DNA of 64,000 bases from CAWKAO01 sp963847665 (GTDB lineage Bacteria; Actinomycetota; Humimicrobiia; Humimicrobiales; Humimicrobiaceae). This document shows, piece after piece, positions 63,768 to 64,000 of this stretch; the first letter of the stretch is position 1; every line of letters begins with the position of its first letter. The DNA lies in the NCBI GenBank assembly GCA_963847665.1, contig CAWKAO010000003.1:643985-707984 (forward strand), written 5' to 3'. The notes beneath the pieces are model-generated. The model saw only the letters and a program-made list of their open reading frames with translations. It ran no database searches and was not told the DNA's origin. The position numbers and the translations under genes are program-made.

Positions 63768-63917
63768 ATGGTTTTCAGGAATCGTATATATAGAGGTAAG
63801 CTTTATTACTGGGGACTCTTACTATGGGCCCTGTTTAAAAGACCTTCAGGTATTCCTTATGTTATAAGCAGCTCAATAACAGGTCTTCATTTCAGTAGCC
63901 TGTATTTTCGTAATTAA
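63768..63917 (+). pseudogene. detached C-terminal fragment of DUF4070 radical SAM protein
   Basis: 49 codons in frame with the upstream radical SAM gene: FRNRIYRGKLYYWGLLLWAL, FKRPSGIPYVISSSITGLHF. The pattern Y-Y-W-x-L-L-L-W-x-L-F-x-R-P ... G-x-H-F matches the usual last segment of DUF4070 proteins. Two in-frame stops and a lack of 30-60 linker residues indicate a truncation in the main gene. An ATG at 63768 exists, but a separate gene is unlikely. Confidence 0.55.
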
Positions 63918-64000
63918 AGTTGAAATCCTTAATTCTAACCATTGCAATTAAAAAAGGTATGAAATTTTGTACATCTGGGTAGTCCAAATTAATACTTGAT

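Noticed and set aside
1..64000. Mobile elements, prophage or defence system
   Set aside because: No transposase, integrase, phage structural, restriction or Cas gene was recognised anywhere in the window.

Overview
The window is AT-rich bacterial chromosome that reads as an anaerobe or fermenter. It carries butyrate kinase, rubrerythrin, an Fe-S aldo/keto reductase, a B12-binding radical SAM enzyme and an RnfD-like flavin electron-transfer module. I see no insertion sequence, phage gene or CRISPR array. Taxonomy is unresolved. DnaK keeps the roughly 20-residue insert after residue 80 that classical Bacillota and Actinomycetota lack, yet the dnaK operon starts with an HspR-like MerR gene and an ECF sigma factor is paired with a DUF5667-type protein. 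A low-GC uncultured anaerobic lineage is my guess, not a demonstration.

Layout. 1-9.5 kb (+): a catabolic island with an ABC importer (NitT/TauT type), sugar-phosphate isomerase/epimerase, VOC protein, Gfo/Idh/MocA dehydrogenase, creatinase-like M24 hydrolase, M20 peptidase, amidohydrolase and NagA. 9.5-15.2 kb (-): heterodimeric ABC exporter, Fe-S aldo/keto reductase and cyclase-family protein. 15.4-20.5 kb (+): the most interesting region. An ECF sigma factor and a membrane DUF5667-type protein precede a membrane-anchored FMN_bind protein, ApbE flavin transferase and an RnfD/NqrB-ferredoxin reductase fusion. The FMN_bind protein has one complete domain followed by five exact 27-residue repeats, each built round the S/T-G-A-T flavinylation motif, and an EHDSDD-repeat tail. 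20.7-24.2 kb: UPF0316 protein, butyrate kinase, PspA and a GIDE-domain protein.

24.2-34.7 kb: a second catabolic region with M20 peptidase, class IV aminotransferase, UroD-family protein, 2-oxoacid dehydrogenase E1 alpha and beta with a free-standing lipoyl protein but no E2 or E3, MBL hydrolase, tRNA-Val, SDR, xylulokinase and class I aminotransferase, followed by a broken phosphodiesterase-like gene. 36.2-42.3 kb: heat-shock operon hspR-like, dnaK, dnaJ/cbpA, clpB, without grpE. 42-47.6 kb: PlsC, Mut7-C protein, site-2 protease, PstS, HAD phosphatase and YtxH protein. 47.7-48.2 kb: five tRNAs (Lys, Glu, Val, Asp, Phe). 48.2-52.8 kb: phoR, phoB, pstC, pstA, phoU with no pstB, and with Pho-box-like 11-bp repeats before pstS and pstC. 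52.9-58.8 kb: rubrerythrin, then rsmI, metG, tatD, rsmA, ispE and tRNA-Gln. 59-64 kb: secreted protein, NarL-type two-component pair and B12-binding radical SAM protein.

Coding sequences for the amidohydrolase, nagA, the class I aminotransferase, ispE and the second sensor kinase each carry one or two single-base frameshifts, and the phosphodiesterase-like gene carries four. IspE is normally essential, so at least some of these are probably consensus errors rather than gene decay.
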